DNA from: Acidobacteriota bacterium
GTDB lineage: Bacteria > Acidobacteriota > Terriglobia > Terriglobales > Acidobacteriaceae
DNA: 10,489 bases
Direction of reading: 5' to 3'
Assembly: GCA_021793595.1 (NCBI GenBank)
Contig: JAJYSL010000146.1
Span: 1 to 10,489 of the forward strand
Shown: one piece after another, positions 1 to 5,537 of the stretch
How the letters are laid out: each line of letters begins with the position of its first letter
How positions within the stretch are numbered: the first letter of the stretch is position 1
Translations under genes and position numbers: made by a program
Notes under the pieces: generated by a model
What the model was told of the DNA's origin: nothing
The model's input: only the letters and a program-made list of their open reading frames with translations
The model's database searches: none

Positions 1-3
1 CCT

Positions 4-297
4 TTAACCCATCTGTGCCCAGGCGTTGCTCCATGGTTGCCCATAAGCCTTCTGAATCCTGTGACATATCCGTAGAGGAGGGGAAAACAACACGTTCGTT
101 CGGGATGCGATGGTCGGCCAATAAAGACCAAATCTACTTTTCTGGACGAGAAGTTGCTCAGGCATTTTGATACCCGCCTGAGCAGCAAAAATTCTGTTCT
201 GCTCTCTGAAAATCTGGTTCTGTTGCCGGGTATAGTAAACAGTGGCTGCGCCTCCCACAACGATAACAATTGTATTGATTGAATCGGATACGCTCAC
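4..297 (-). CDS. Small membrane-anchored hypothetical protein (3' half possibly frameshifted)
   Basis: Function not recognised. The GTG at 295-297 is chosen because a perfect AAGGAG lies 7 bases upstream; a TTG at 316-318 is the only longer alternative and has no such support. The product is 97 residues. Residues about 6-20 form a single hydrophobic segment (INTIVIVVGGAATVYY). A basic, glutamine-rich amphipathic stretch follows (TRQQNQIFREQNRIFAAQAG), suggesting an N-terminal membrane anchor followed by a short helix. After YWPTI (about residue 60) the composition stops looking like a protein of this kind, ending in an odd tail rich in R, W, H and Q. From about position 125 leftwards the next minus-strand frame reads more plausibly and stays open to the window edge, so the gene may be frameshifted or partly deleted. 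It lies downstream of the AIPR gene on the same strand, but a hairpin separates them. The N-terminal half looks real; the C-terminal end is doubtful. Confidence 0.5.
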   Translation of the reverse strand: MSVSDSINTIVIVVGGAATVYYTRQQNQIFREQNRIFAAQAGIKMPEQLLVQKSRFGLYWPTIASRTNVLFSPPLRICHRIQKAYGQPWSNAWAQMG

Positions 298-304
298 GCC
301 AGAA

Positions 305-310
305 CTCCTT
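305..310 (-). promoter_or_regulatory. Ribosome binding site deciding a GTG start
   Basis: CTCCTT on the plus strand reads AAGGAG on the minus strand, 7 bases before the GTG at 295-297. This is the main reason to prefer that start over the upstream TTG. Confidence 0.6.
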
Positions 311-472
311 GACGGCAATCGTCATTAAGAGTAATGGATTGCTAGGCGTGAGTGAAACCCTATCCTGCGGCACAGCAATTGCCGAGACGCTAGCCTGTGG
401 AAATCGAATGGCACCACTACCCACCAGCGCGCCAAGCCCCCTCCTGCAAATTTTCCCTTCCGATAAGGTGAC

Positions 473-504
473 GCAAAAGTTAAACACTCCCCGCTGAGTC
501 GGGG
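473..504 (-). terminator. Hairpin plus T-rich tail overlapping the AIPR stop codon
   Basis: On the minus strand CCCCG (500-504) and CGGGG (489-493) form a 5-bp GC stem around the six-base loop ACTCAG. The sequence that follows is AGTGTTTAACTTTT, which covers the TAA stop of the AIPR gene. A short strong stem followed by a T-rich run fits an intrinsic terminator. The T-run is interrupted and the stem is short, so confidence is moderate. Confidence 0.5.
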
Positions 505-2186
505 CGTTTCTTCACGATGTATTCCGCCAGTTCCTTACACTTCTTGGCATTTTTGAAAAGATTCGCCAAATACGAGTCCGGGTGTTTTTCCTCAACAGCC
601 GCTGCCAATTCGCCCAAGATGCGTTGCGTAGCCATCCTAGCCGTCTGTAGGAACAAATCAATGGGGACGTTTTGGTCGCGATAGCCTTTTACCTGAGGAT
701 CCTGGAAAACCAAGTGAAGAAGGAAACGGTTGCCGTGAACGGCGACTAGTTCTCCCCTCACATAAGGGGCAAGATCGATTTGCTCCAGATCTCCAGCCAC
801 CGTCCGCATAACCTGAACAGCTCTCCACACGTCCCGCCCCTGGGTGGAGTCGTTAAACAAGGTCGTATAAGGCTGTTTCTTGATGTCGCGCCACAACTGG
901 CCAATTTCGCGTTTAGCCTGAACGGCCAGGGCAACATCACTATTGGCGCAGGCGAGAGCGACGGTTGCGTCTTCGATGTTGCAGCCCTGCTCTCCTTTTG
1001 GATCGATGTCGCCTGACTTGAACGAATATTTAAGGCCATCAAGTTCCATTTCTAGGGCGAGTCGCTGCTGGTTCGGATCCAACGCGGCAAAATCCCGACT
1101 TTGGATCGGATTTTGTGTATTAGTGCTCCGAGTGACTTCAACGGCAAAATCGGGCGGGCACCTCTCCAAGGAAATCAGCCTAACATTGACTCGGGCAGCC
1201 GGAATCGGTTGGCCGTTGTAGCGCTTAGCGGCCTCCCAGATGACGCCAACCGTCTGCCCACCGTTAACCACGCTCACTCCTTCGCAATCAAAGATTCCCA
1301 TCGTTCTGGAATCACCGCCGAGAACAGTTTTTTCGACTTTCGAGCAGAGAATTGTGATGCCGTTATTGAAATACCAAAAATGTTCAGGCTGCCCTGCAAG
1401 GGTGGACTCAATCGCATCGTTGATGTCAGTAGACCCACGATAAAACCTCAAATTCTTATCCAGAAGCCGCTTCCCGTGCGCGGCCCAGTTCGCTATGTCC
1501 GATACCATAGCCTGCCCATAATAGGCCCTGTACGGATCCTCCATCGTACCCCACTCCGAAAGAGCAATTTGAAGCTTGATTTTGTTTGTTACGGCGGACC
1601 CGCTCAAAAATCCGTAGAGCCTCGCAAGGTTAAGGACCTCCAAGCTAAAAACTTCGGTATCGCCCACATTATTCTGCTGGTTAAGAAATTCTAAGAGCGT
1701 ATCGCGAACGCTATCGCTCAGTTGCTGAGAACTGCTGTAGGCAACAACTAGAGTGATGCGAACGTCGGAACGCTTGAGAAATTGGTTAAGCTCGGCTTCC
1801 CGCCTTTTGATCCGCTCATTAAACTCGGAGAAATCGCCGCGGATGAGCTTTTCGACACCCCTCAAGAACTTTCCGCAATCACCCTCTTCGAGAGTTTTTG
1901 TGCCATTCTTCGACCATTTGGACTGCACGAGATAAAGAGTCTTCTCAGTTATATCGAAATGGATTGCGTCCAGCCCGTTATCGAAGTGGCCGTCTGTGAC
2001 CGATGCGGCCGCCGCAGCGGGATCTGCCTCGGAAAGTACGGATAGAGCAAATGCGGCTTGCGCTCTGGTCAAAAAATGAGTTCTGACCTCTTCTTGCGAA
2101 AGGCTTGGTTTCAGGTCGCTCATGTCGATAAGGGTTGAGAATCGTTGGTCTAGGGCGTAGGTAAGACGTTCCAGCGTAAGGGTCAC
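480..2186 (-). CDS. AIPR-family anti-phage protein with N-terminal PD-(D/E)XK-like nuclease domain
   Basis: Probable stand-alone phage defence protein of the AIPR (abortive infection phage resistance) family. The GTG at 2184-2186 is preferred: AGGAGG sits 5 bases upstream, whereas the longer reading from a GTG at 2262-2264 has no comparable site. This gives 568 residues. Residues about 69-91 carry a restriction-endonuclease-like motif, with D73 in DNGLDAIHFD followed by Q88-S-K90 in LYLVQSKW, matching D-x(n)-(E/Q)xK. The AIPR core follows: NLRFYRG, then YFNNGITI with N274-N275, then VVNGGQT at 307-312. Family membership rests on these signatures; nuclease action on phage or host nucleic acid is inferred. 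No methylase, helicase or toxin-antitoxin partner lies beside it in this window. Base composition is lower in GC than the flanking genes (29-30 of 60 in two lines counted), consistent with horizontal acquisition. No frameshift or missing motif is seen. Confidence 0.88.
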   Translation of the reverse strand: MTLTLERLTYALDQRFSTLIDMSDLKPSLSQEEVRTHFLTRAQAAFALSVLSEADPAAAAASVTDGHFDNGLDAIHFDITEKTLYLVQSKWSKNGTKTLEEGDCGKFLRGVEKLIRGDFSEFNERIKRREAELNQFLKRSDVRITLVVAYSSSQQLSDSVRDTLLEFLNQQNNVGDTEVFSLEVLNLARLYGFLSGSAVTNKIKLQIALSEWGTMEDPYRAYYGQAMVSDIANWAAHGKRLLDKNLRFYRGSTDINDAIESTLAGQPEHFWYFNNGITILCSKVEKTVLGGDSRTMGIFDCEGVSVVNGGQTVGVIWEAAKRYNGQPIPAARVNVRLISLERCPPDFAVEVTRSTNTQNPIQSRDFAALDPNQQRLALEMELDGLKYSFKSGDIDPKGEQGCNIEDATVALACANSDVALAVQAKREIGQLWRDIKKQPYTTLFNDSTQGRDVWRAVQVMRTVAGDLEQIDLAPYVRGELVAVHGNRFLLHLVFQDPQVKGYRDQNVPIDLFLQTARMATQRILGELAAAVEEKHPDSYLANLFKNAKKCKELAEYIVKKRPDSAGSV

Positions 2187-2190
2187 GCGT

Positions 2191-2197
2191 TCCTCCT
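2191..2197 (-). promoter_or_regulatory. Strong RBS of the AIPR gene
   Basis: TCCTCCT on the plus strand reads AGGAGGA on the minus strand and ends 4 bases before the GTG at 2186. It decides the start in favour of the 568-residue form. Confidence 0.65.
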
Positions 2198-2203
2198 CGG
2201 GGC

Positions 2204-2219
2204 TGCACCCCCGGGTGCA
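2204..2219. promoter_or_regulatory. GC-rich palindrome directly upstream of the AIPR RBS
   Basis: TGCACCCCCGGGTGCA consists of 7-bp arms (TGCACCC and GGGTGCA) around a two-base centre. It lies 6 bases upstream of the AIPR ribosome binding site. It could be an operator for a dimeric repressor, or an mRNA hairpin limiting translation. Neither can be shown from sequence alone. Confidence 0.35.
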
Positions 2220-2478
2220 CCAAATATCGTCCCTCAGGCGTCGGAGGGGCAAGTCGATACCCACCCAATCCTATCCTGAGTACCCCACGGTCTCGCAATA
2301 TAAAACCTGGGATGGATTCGAGCCGTCGGCACCCTGTCCTTTTCGCCTGGCGCCCCACGTCTCGTATCGGAGATGTGGGAGGTTCATTTCTTGCCCACAA
2401 TCCTACGAAGGATCGGCACTTCCATTCCCCGCCGCCGCAACTCTCCGCGCGCACCCGTGTTTGTGACACTATGCTCCC

Positions 2479-2495
2479 GCTCCTGAGCGAGGAGC
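2479..2495 (+). promoter_or_regulatory. Short hairpin in the lipoprotein leader
   Basis: GCTCCT (2479-2484) and AGGAGC (2490-2495) form a 6-bp stem around GAGCG, about 40 bases upstream of the lipoprotein RBS. AGGAGC resembles a ribosome binding site held in a stem, but no start codon follows at a useful distance. Its role is unknown. Confidence 0.25.
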
Positions 2496-2535
2496 CAGAA
2501 TTCAAATTCCAGCGCATGGTTCTCCATGCAACTTT

Positions 2536-2544
2536 GAGAGAGGT
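2536..2544 (+). promoter_or_regulatory. RBS of the small lipoprotein gene
   Basis: GAGAGAGGT ends 7 bases before the ATG at 2552. It supports this internal ATG as the start, rather than any of the upstream in-frame codons that would add about 80 unconvincing residues. Confidence 0.6.
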
Positions 2545-2551
2545 CTTCCTC

Positions 2552-2845
2552 ATGAAGAAACTGTTCGCGATCGCAGGTTTATCGCTGTTCCTTCTTCCAT
2601 TTGCCGGCTGTGCCCATCCCGTGCCGCCGCCCTATTATGCGCCGCCCCCTCCGGGCATGGTTGCACGCCGGGGTTTTGACGCCGGTGTGGTCGCCGCCCG
2701 CCACGATATGTCTCTGGGGCTCAGGCCTCGAGTCAACCGACATCCTCGCTTCCGCAACCCGCCCGTACCTCCGGGTCAGCCGGCTCAGATCTACCGCAAC
2801 AATTTCGCTCGCGGCTACCGCCTCACCTATCGTGGCGGCCGCTAG
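2552..2845 (+). CDS. Small proline/arginine-rich lipoprotein, function unknown
   Basis: A 97-residue exported protein. Residues 1-19 are a lipoprotein signal: MKK, then a hydrophobic core (LFAIAGLSLFLLP), then the lipobox F-A-G before C20, so it should be lipidated at C20 and membrane-anchored. The mature part begins with a proline-rich tether (VPPPYYAPPPPG, residues 24-35). A basic segment follows with two loosely similar blocks: RRGFDAGVVAARHD (39-52) and YRNNFARGYRLTY (81-93), each with F-x-x-G or F-x-R-G spacing. HPRFRNP (64-70) lies between them. I do not recognise a named family. Short exported proteins with G-F-x-x-G/A-R-x-D blocks are, as far as I recall, common in acidobacteria, but no function is known to me. 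The start is supported by an RBS, and a perfect hairpin 31 bases after the stop probably ends the transcript. Confidence 0.75.
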   Translation: MKKLFAIAGLSLFLLPFAGCAHPVPPPYYAPPPPGMVARRGFDAGVVAARHDMSLGLRPRVNRHPRFRNPPVPPGQPAQIYRNNFARGYRLTYRGGR

Positions 2846-2876
2846 CCTCTCCAAGCATCCCAAGTCCTTTTCCGCG

Positions 2877-2904
2877 CCCCGTCTTGATCTCACTCAAGAC
2901 GGGG
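2877..2904. terminator. Perfect 11-bp hairpin between lipoprotein and carbonic anhydrase genes
   Basis: CCCCGTCTTGA (2877-2887) is exactly complementary to TCAAGACGGGG (2894-2904) around the loop TCTCAC. It starts 31 bases after the lipoprotein stop and lies upstream of the next gene. There is no T-run after it on the plus strand, so it is either a U-poor terminator or an mRNA-stabilising or processing hairpin. Confidence 0.55.
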
Positions 2905-2923
2905 TGCTCGCAACCGCGGGGCT

Positions 2924-2953
2924 TTCCTGCTCGCTTTCCCTTGCTCGTAAAAT
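2924..2953 (+). promoter_or_regulatory. Weak candidate promoter for the carbonic anhydrase-like gene
   Basis: TAAAAT (2948-2953) is a good -10 match lying 29 bases before the ATG. The -35 position 18 bases upstream (TTCCTG) is poor. Its position after the hairpin and before the gene is sensible. Confidence 0.25.
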
Positions 2954-2982
2954 GGTGGCAGAGAAATTTCAGCGTCCCGACT

Positions 2983-3513
2983 ATGATCCGTCCCTATCAA
3001 GGCAAGTCTCCCGTCATCCCGTCTTCCTGTTACGTTGACCCCTCGGCGCAGGTGGTCGGTGATGTCACGCTCGGCGAGCATTCCAGCATCTGGATGAATG
3101 CGGTCGTACGCGGCGACGTCCATTCCATTTCCATCGGCGCCAACTCCAATGTGCAGGACTGCGCTGTGCTGCACGGCATGCGCTACCGCTATCCCGTCAT
3201 CGTCGGCGACTGGGTCACCGTCGGCCACAATGCCACCGTCCACGGCTGCATCGTGGAGGACGCCTGCCTGATCGGCATGGGCGTCGTCATCCTCAACAAT
3301 GCCCGCATCGGCGAAGGCTCCATCGTGGCAGCCGGCGCGGTCATCCCGGAGGGCACAATCGTTCCTCCGCGTACCTTGTGGGCTGGAGTCCCTGGCAAAC
3401 TGCGGCGCGAACTCTCTGACGCCGACCGTGAGATGATTCTGCAATACGCCCGGAACTACCTCGATTACACAAAGATTTATTTGGACGAAGCCCGCAATCC
3501 GTCCGTGGAGTAA
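2983..3513 (+). CDS. Gamma-carbonic anhydrase family hexapeptide-repeat protein (YrdA/PaaY type)
   Basis: A 176-residue left-handed beta-helix protein of the gamma-class carbonic anhydrase family, expected to be a cytoplasmic trimer with metal at subunit interfaces. Isoleucine/valine hexapeptide repeats run from about residue 14 to 135 (for example YVDPSAQVVGDVTLGEHSSI). The family metal ligands are present: H64 in VQDCAVLHG, and H82 and H87 in VGHNATVHGC. The supporting R43 and D45 (VVRGD) and Q58 are present too. The C-terminal helix (LSDADREMILQYARNYLDYTK) and the PPRTLWAGVPGKLRR segment are typical of YrdA/PaaY-like members. The ATG at 2983 is chosen because the N-terminus then starts at the first repeat; upstream in-frame codons add unlikely sequence. 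No good RBS is visible. Many family members have weak or no measurable carbonic anhydrase activity, so CO2 hydration is possible but not certain. yggX follows 70 bases later on the same strand. Confidence 0.88.
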   Translation: MIRPYQGKSPVIPSSCYVDPSAQVVGDVTLGEHSSIWMNAVVRGDVHSISIGANSNVQDCAVLHGMRYRYPVIVGDWVTVGHNATVHGCIVEDACLIGMGVVILNNARIGEGSIVAAGAVIPEGTIVPPRTLWAGVPGKLRRELSDADREMILQYARNYLDYTKIYLDEARNPSVE

Positions 3514-3583
3514 ATCGCAACTCGGCAATCTTGCCTGCAAGACCGTACACTGGAGAAGAGAGATCTTTTTGGAGCGAACAAGC

Positions 3584-3856
3584 ATGGCACACATGGTTCA
3601 ATGCGCGAAGTACAAGGCGCAGATGGAAGGGCTCGATGAGCCGCCTTTCGACAGCGATTTCGGCAACAAAATCTACCACAACGTTTCCAAACAAGCCTGG
3701 GGAGAATGGCTGGAACGGCAGAAAATGCTGCTGAATGAATATCGCCTGCAACCCTGGACCCGCGAGGCGCAGGAGTTTCTGGTCGAGCAGATGGACCAGT
3801 TCTTCTTCGGCGAAGGCTCCGCCGTTCCCAAGGAGTACGTTCCGCCGACCGCATAA
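3584..3856 (+). CDS. yggX: Fe(II)-trafficking / oxidative damage protection protein YggX
   Basis: A 90-residue cytoplasmic protein matching YggX (about 91 residues in E. coli). In enterobacteria YggX protects iron-sulfur proteins from oxidative damage and is proposed to handle labile Fe(II). The diagnostic features are all here: VQC with the conserved C7 near the N-terminus, GLDEPPF, GNKIYHNVSKQAWGEWL (about 27-43), KMLLNEYRL, and the C-terminal EQMDQFFFGEG. The ATG at 3584 is supported by GGAG at 3571-3574 and gives the family's usual length; an upstream TTG would add only five residues. It lies 70 bases after the carbonic anhydrase-like gene and may be co-transcribed with it. A small GC stem-loop follows the stop before the tRNA. 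Nothing in the protein looks damaged. Confidence 0.93.
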   Translation: MAHMVQCAKYKAQMEGLDEPPFDSDFGNKIYHNVSKQAWGEWLERQKMLLNEYRLQPWTREAQEFLVEQMDQFFFGEGSAVPKEYVPPTA

Positions 3857-3874
3857 GAATTGCGTCGCCTATCG

Positions 3875-3893
3875 TGCCGGCCTAATGCCGGTG
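3875..3893 (+). terminator. Weak stem-loop after yggX
   Basis: TGCCGGC and GCCGGTG pair over 7 positions (two G-T wobbles at the base) around the loop CTAAT, 19 bases after the yggX stop. There is no T-run, though TTTTTT occurs about 20 bases further on (3915-3920). Possible U-poor terminator. Confidence 0.3.
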
Positions 3894-3936
3894 TAAACTG
3901 TCGAAGACCCTGCGTTTTTTCTTGAAACGCGACCGT

Positions 3937-4013
3937 CGGGACGTGGCTCAGCCTGGTAGAGCACTCGCTTGGGGTGCGAGGGGTCGGCAGTTCAAATCTG
4001 CCCGTCCCGACCA
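3937..4013 (+). tRNA. tRNA-Pro (anticodon GGG)
   Basis: A complete 77-base cloverleaf. The acceptor stem CGGGACG (3937-3943) pairs with CGTCCCG (4003-4009). The D-arm includes GCTCAGCCTGGTAGAGC. The anticodon stem CTCGC/GCGAG encloses the loop TTGGGGT, with anticodon GGG at 3971-3973, which reads the proline codon CCC. The T-arm GGCAG-TTCAAAT-CTGCC is perfect (3986-4002). The discriminator is A and CCA is encoded at 4011-4013. No intron and no mismatch in the stems that were checked. Confidence 0.97.
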
Positions 4014-4065
4014 TTGAATATCAATCCATGGAAGTAGCAGCGATTCCCTTCGTTTGCCCCAACAA

Positions 4066-4092
4066 GCGAAAAGCCACGCCGTGGATTTTCGC
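4066..4092. terminator. 27-bp near-palindrome, likely bidirectional terminator after tRNA-Pro
   Basis: The arms GCGAAAAGCCACG and CGTGGATTTTCGC meet at a single central C; 12 of 13 pairs match, with one G/A mismatch. An A-tract, a GC-rich core and a T-tract make the usual shape of a bidirectional intrinsic terminator. It begins 52 bases after the tRNA's CCA and 61 bases before the next gene. Confidence 0.6.
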
Positions 4093-4152
4093 CCGGTGTC
4101 CCCTGGCCTCACTCTCGTGCGCACATGATAGAGTGGCACTCGCGAGGGAAAA

Positions 4153-5508
4153 GTGGACAAACGCGAATTCCTGAAAGGATCAGCGGCAATGGCCGCAGCC
4201 GCGGCCATGCCAAAGTTTGCCGAAGCCGCGCCGGCGCCCTCGACCAGCGTTCCGCGTGTGAACTGGAGCGGGAACTACCACTACCACACCGACAAAGTAT
4301 TTCAGCCTTTCACGGTGGCCGACGTGCAGGACGCGGTGCGCAGCGTACCTCATCTGCGAGCCCTCGGATCGCGGCACTCCTTCAACGGCATCGCCGACTC
4401 TACCGACGCGCAAATTTCCATGTTGGGATTGAAGAACGTGCAGGTGGACCCTGCCACGAAAACAGCGCGCGTAGGCGCGGGTGTTCAATATGACGACCTC
4501 TGCGTCCAGCTCAACGATCAGGGTTGGGCCCTCCAGAATCTGGCATCTCTTCTCGGCATTACCGTGGGTGGCGCCTGTTCCACGGCGACCCATGGATCCG
4601 GCGTCAAGAATCAGAATCTGGCATCCGCCGTGCGCGAAATTGAATTTGTCGCCGCCGATGGCCGCGTCCACGTCCTTTCTCGCGCACGGGATGGCGACCG
4701 CTTCGCCGGAGCCGTAGTCGGCCTGGGCGCATTGGGTGTTATGACCCATATGACCTTGGCGATTGAGCCACGGTTCGAAATGACGCAGGTAGTCTACCAA
4801 AATCTTCCCTTCAGCGAACTCGAGCGCCACCTGCCGGACATCATGGGCGCAGCCTATAGCGTCTCCTTATTTACCCACTGGCAAAGCGGACGCGCCGAAC
4901 AGGTATGGCTCAAGCGTCGTGTGGATCAGGGCGGTACCGCTGCCCTACCACCCATGTTCTACGGCGCAACTTTGGCCAGGGAAAAGCTGACGCCCATGGG
5001 CCCCGGCTACAGCCCCGAGGCATGCACTGACCAGCAAAATCAGGTGGGTCCTTGGTTTGAGAGGCTGCCGCACTTCAAGATCGGATTCACGCCGTCTGCC
5101 GGCCACGAGCTGCAGACGGAATTCTTTGTGCCCTTCGATCGCGGCTATGAAGCCATCCGCGCCGTGGAGACCTTGCACGAGCAGATCGCGCCGCATTTGT
5201 TTGTGACCGAGCTGCGTACGGTTGCGCCCGACGATCTTTGGCTCAGCACCGCCTACAAACGCCGTTCGCTCACCATCCACTTTACCTGGAAGCCGGAATG
5301 GGAAGCGGTGCTGCAAGTCGTGCCCAAAATTCAGGCCAAGCTGGCCCCCTTCGCCATGCGGCCACACTGGGCAAAAGTGTTCACCATGCCGGGCGCCCAG
5401 GTGGAACCGCTCTATCCGCGTATGAACGACTTCAAGGCCTTGGTGAAGGAATACGATCCCAGGGGAAAATTTGTAAACCAATATCTGCGCCAGGAAGTGT
5501 TCGCCTGA
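4153..5508 (+). CDS. aldO: Alditol/xylitol oxidase-type FAD enzyme with Tat-like signal
   Basis: A 451-residue flavoprotein of the VAO/PCMH family, closest in recognisable sequence to Streptomyces AldO, which oxidises a terminal alcohol of alditols such as xylitol and sorbitol to the aldose with O2, releasing H2O2. The FAD-binding half is at about 45-215: GSRHSFN with H75 as the probable covalent 8-alpha-histidyl attachment, then VGGACSTATHGSG (138-150). The substrate half keeps the AldO catalytic residues: E353 and R355 (TELRTVAPD), T378 (HFTW) and K408 (HWAKVFT), each at a constant offset of 33 from AldO E320, R322, T345 and K375. Residues 1-26 form a Tat-like signal (DKREFLKGS, then an alanine-rich core), with KR instead of RR. 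The GTG start follows GAGG, and in-frame stops lie just upstream. The annotation D-arabinono-1,4-lactone oxidase is an alternative family label. It stands alone on its strand and converges on kdsA. Confidence 0.87.
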   Translation: MDKREFLKGSAAMAAAAAMPKFAEAAPAPSTSVPRVNWSGNYHYHTDKVFQPFTVADVQDAVRSVPHLRALGSRHSFNGIADSTDAQISMLGLKNVQVDPATKTARVGAGVQYDDLCVQLNDQGWALQNLASLLGITVGGACSTATHGSGVKNQNLASAVREIEFVAADGRVHVLSRARDGDRFAGAVVGLGALGVMTHMTLAIEPRFEMTQVVYQNLPFSELERHLPDIMGAAYSVSLFTHWQSGRAEQVWLKRRVDQGGTAALPPMFYGATLAREKLTPMGPGYSPEACTDQQNQVGPWFERLPHFKIGFTPSAGHELQTEFFVPFDRGYEAIRAVETLHEQIAPHLFVTELRTVAPDDLWLSTAYKRRSLTIHFTWKPEWEAVLQVVPKIQAKLAPFAMRPHWAKVFTMPGAQVEPLYPRMNDFKALVKEYDPRGKFVNQYLRQEVFA

Positions 5509-5532
5509 ATCCGAGTGCTCCGGGGGATTCGG
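5505..5532. terminator. Possible shared terminator between convergent genes
   Basis: CTGAATCC (5505-5512) pairs with GGATTCGG (5525-5532), with one T-G wobble, around a 12-base loop. It overlaps the end of the oxidase gene and nearly fills the 29-base gap to the kdsA stop, so it could end both transcripts. There is no T-run. Confidence 0.4.
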
Positions 5533-5537
5533 CTTGA

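Larger units (their letters stand above)
2187..2551. other. Divergent intergenic region between AIPR and lipoprotein genes
   Basis: About 365 bases with no convincing gene. It holds the AIPR RBS and palindrome at its left end and a leader hairpin and RBS for the lipoprotein gene at its right end. Frames are open across it on both strands, but none has a good start, RBS or recognisable product. TTTTATATT on the minus strand (about 2298-2306) is an AT-rich candidate for the AIPR -10 region, without a clear -35 partner. A tRNA-like stretch was considered here and rejected. Confidence 0.5.

Noticed and set aside
158..487. Minus-strand open frame of 109 residues between the AIPR gene and the small membrane protein
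   Set aside because: It starts inside the AIPR end and overlaps the better-supported membrane protein in another frame; no RBS and no protein-like composition.
2305..2385. A tRNA-like stretch (T-loop-like CTCGAAT on the minus strand with a partly paired stem)
   Set aside because: The proposed T-stem has a mismatch, the acceptor pairs in only five of seven positions, and no anticodon arm or CCA could be placed. A degenerate tRNA from an old integration is possible but not supportable.
2312..2551. N-terminal extension of the lipoprotein open frame
   Set aside because: It would bury a textbook lipoprotein signal in mid-protein, and the RBS lies directly before the ATG at 2552.
2890..3594. 234-residue minus-strand open frame
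   Set aside because: It is the antisense shadow of the carbonic anhydrase-like gene, whose plus-strand product has clear family motifs.
3673..4014. Minus-strand frame reading VGTGRFELPTPRTPSEC
   Set aside because: This is the well-known false protein produced by translating the antisense of a tRNA; here it overlaps tRNA-Pro.
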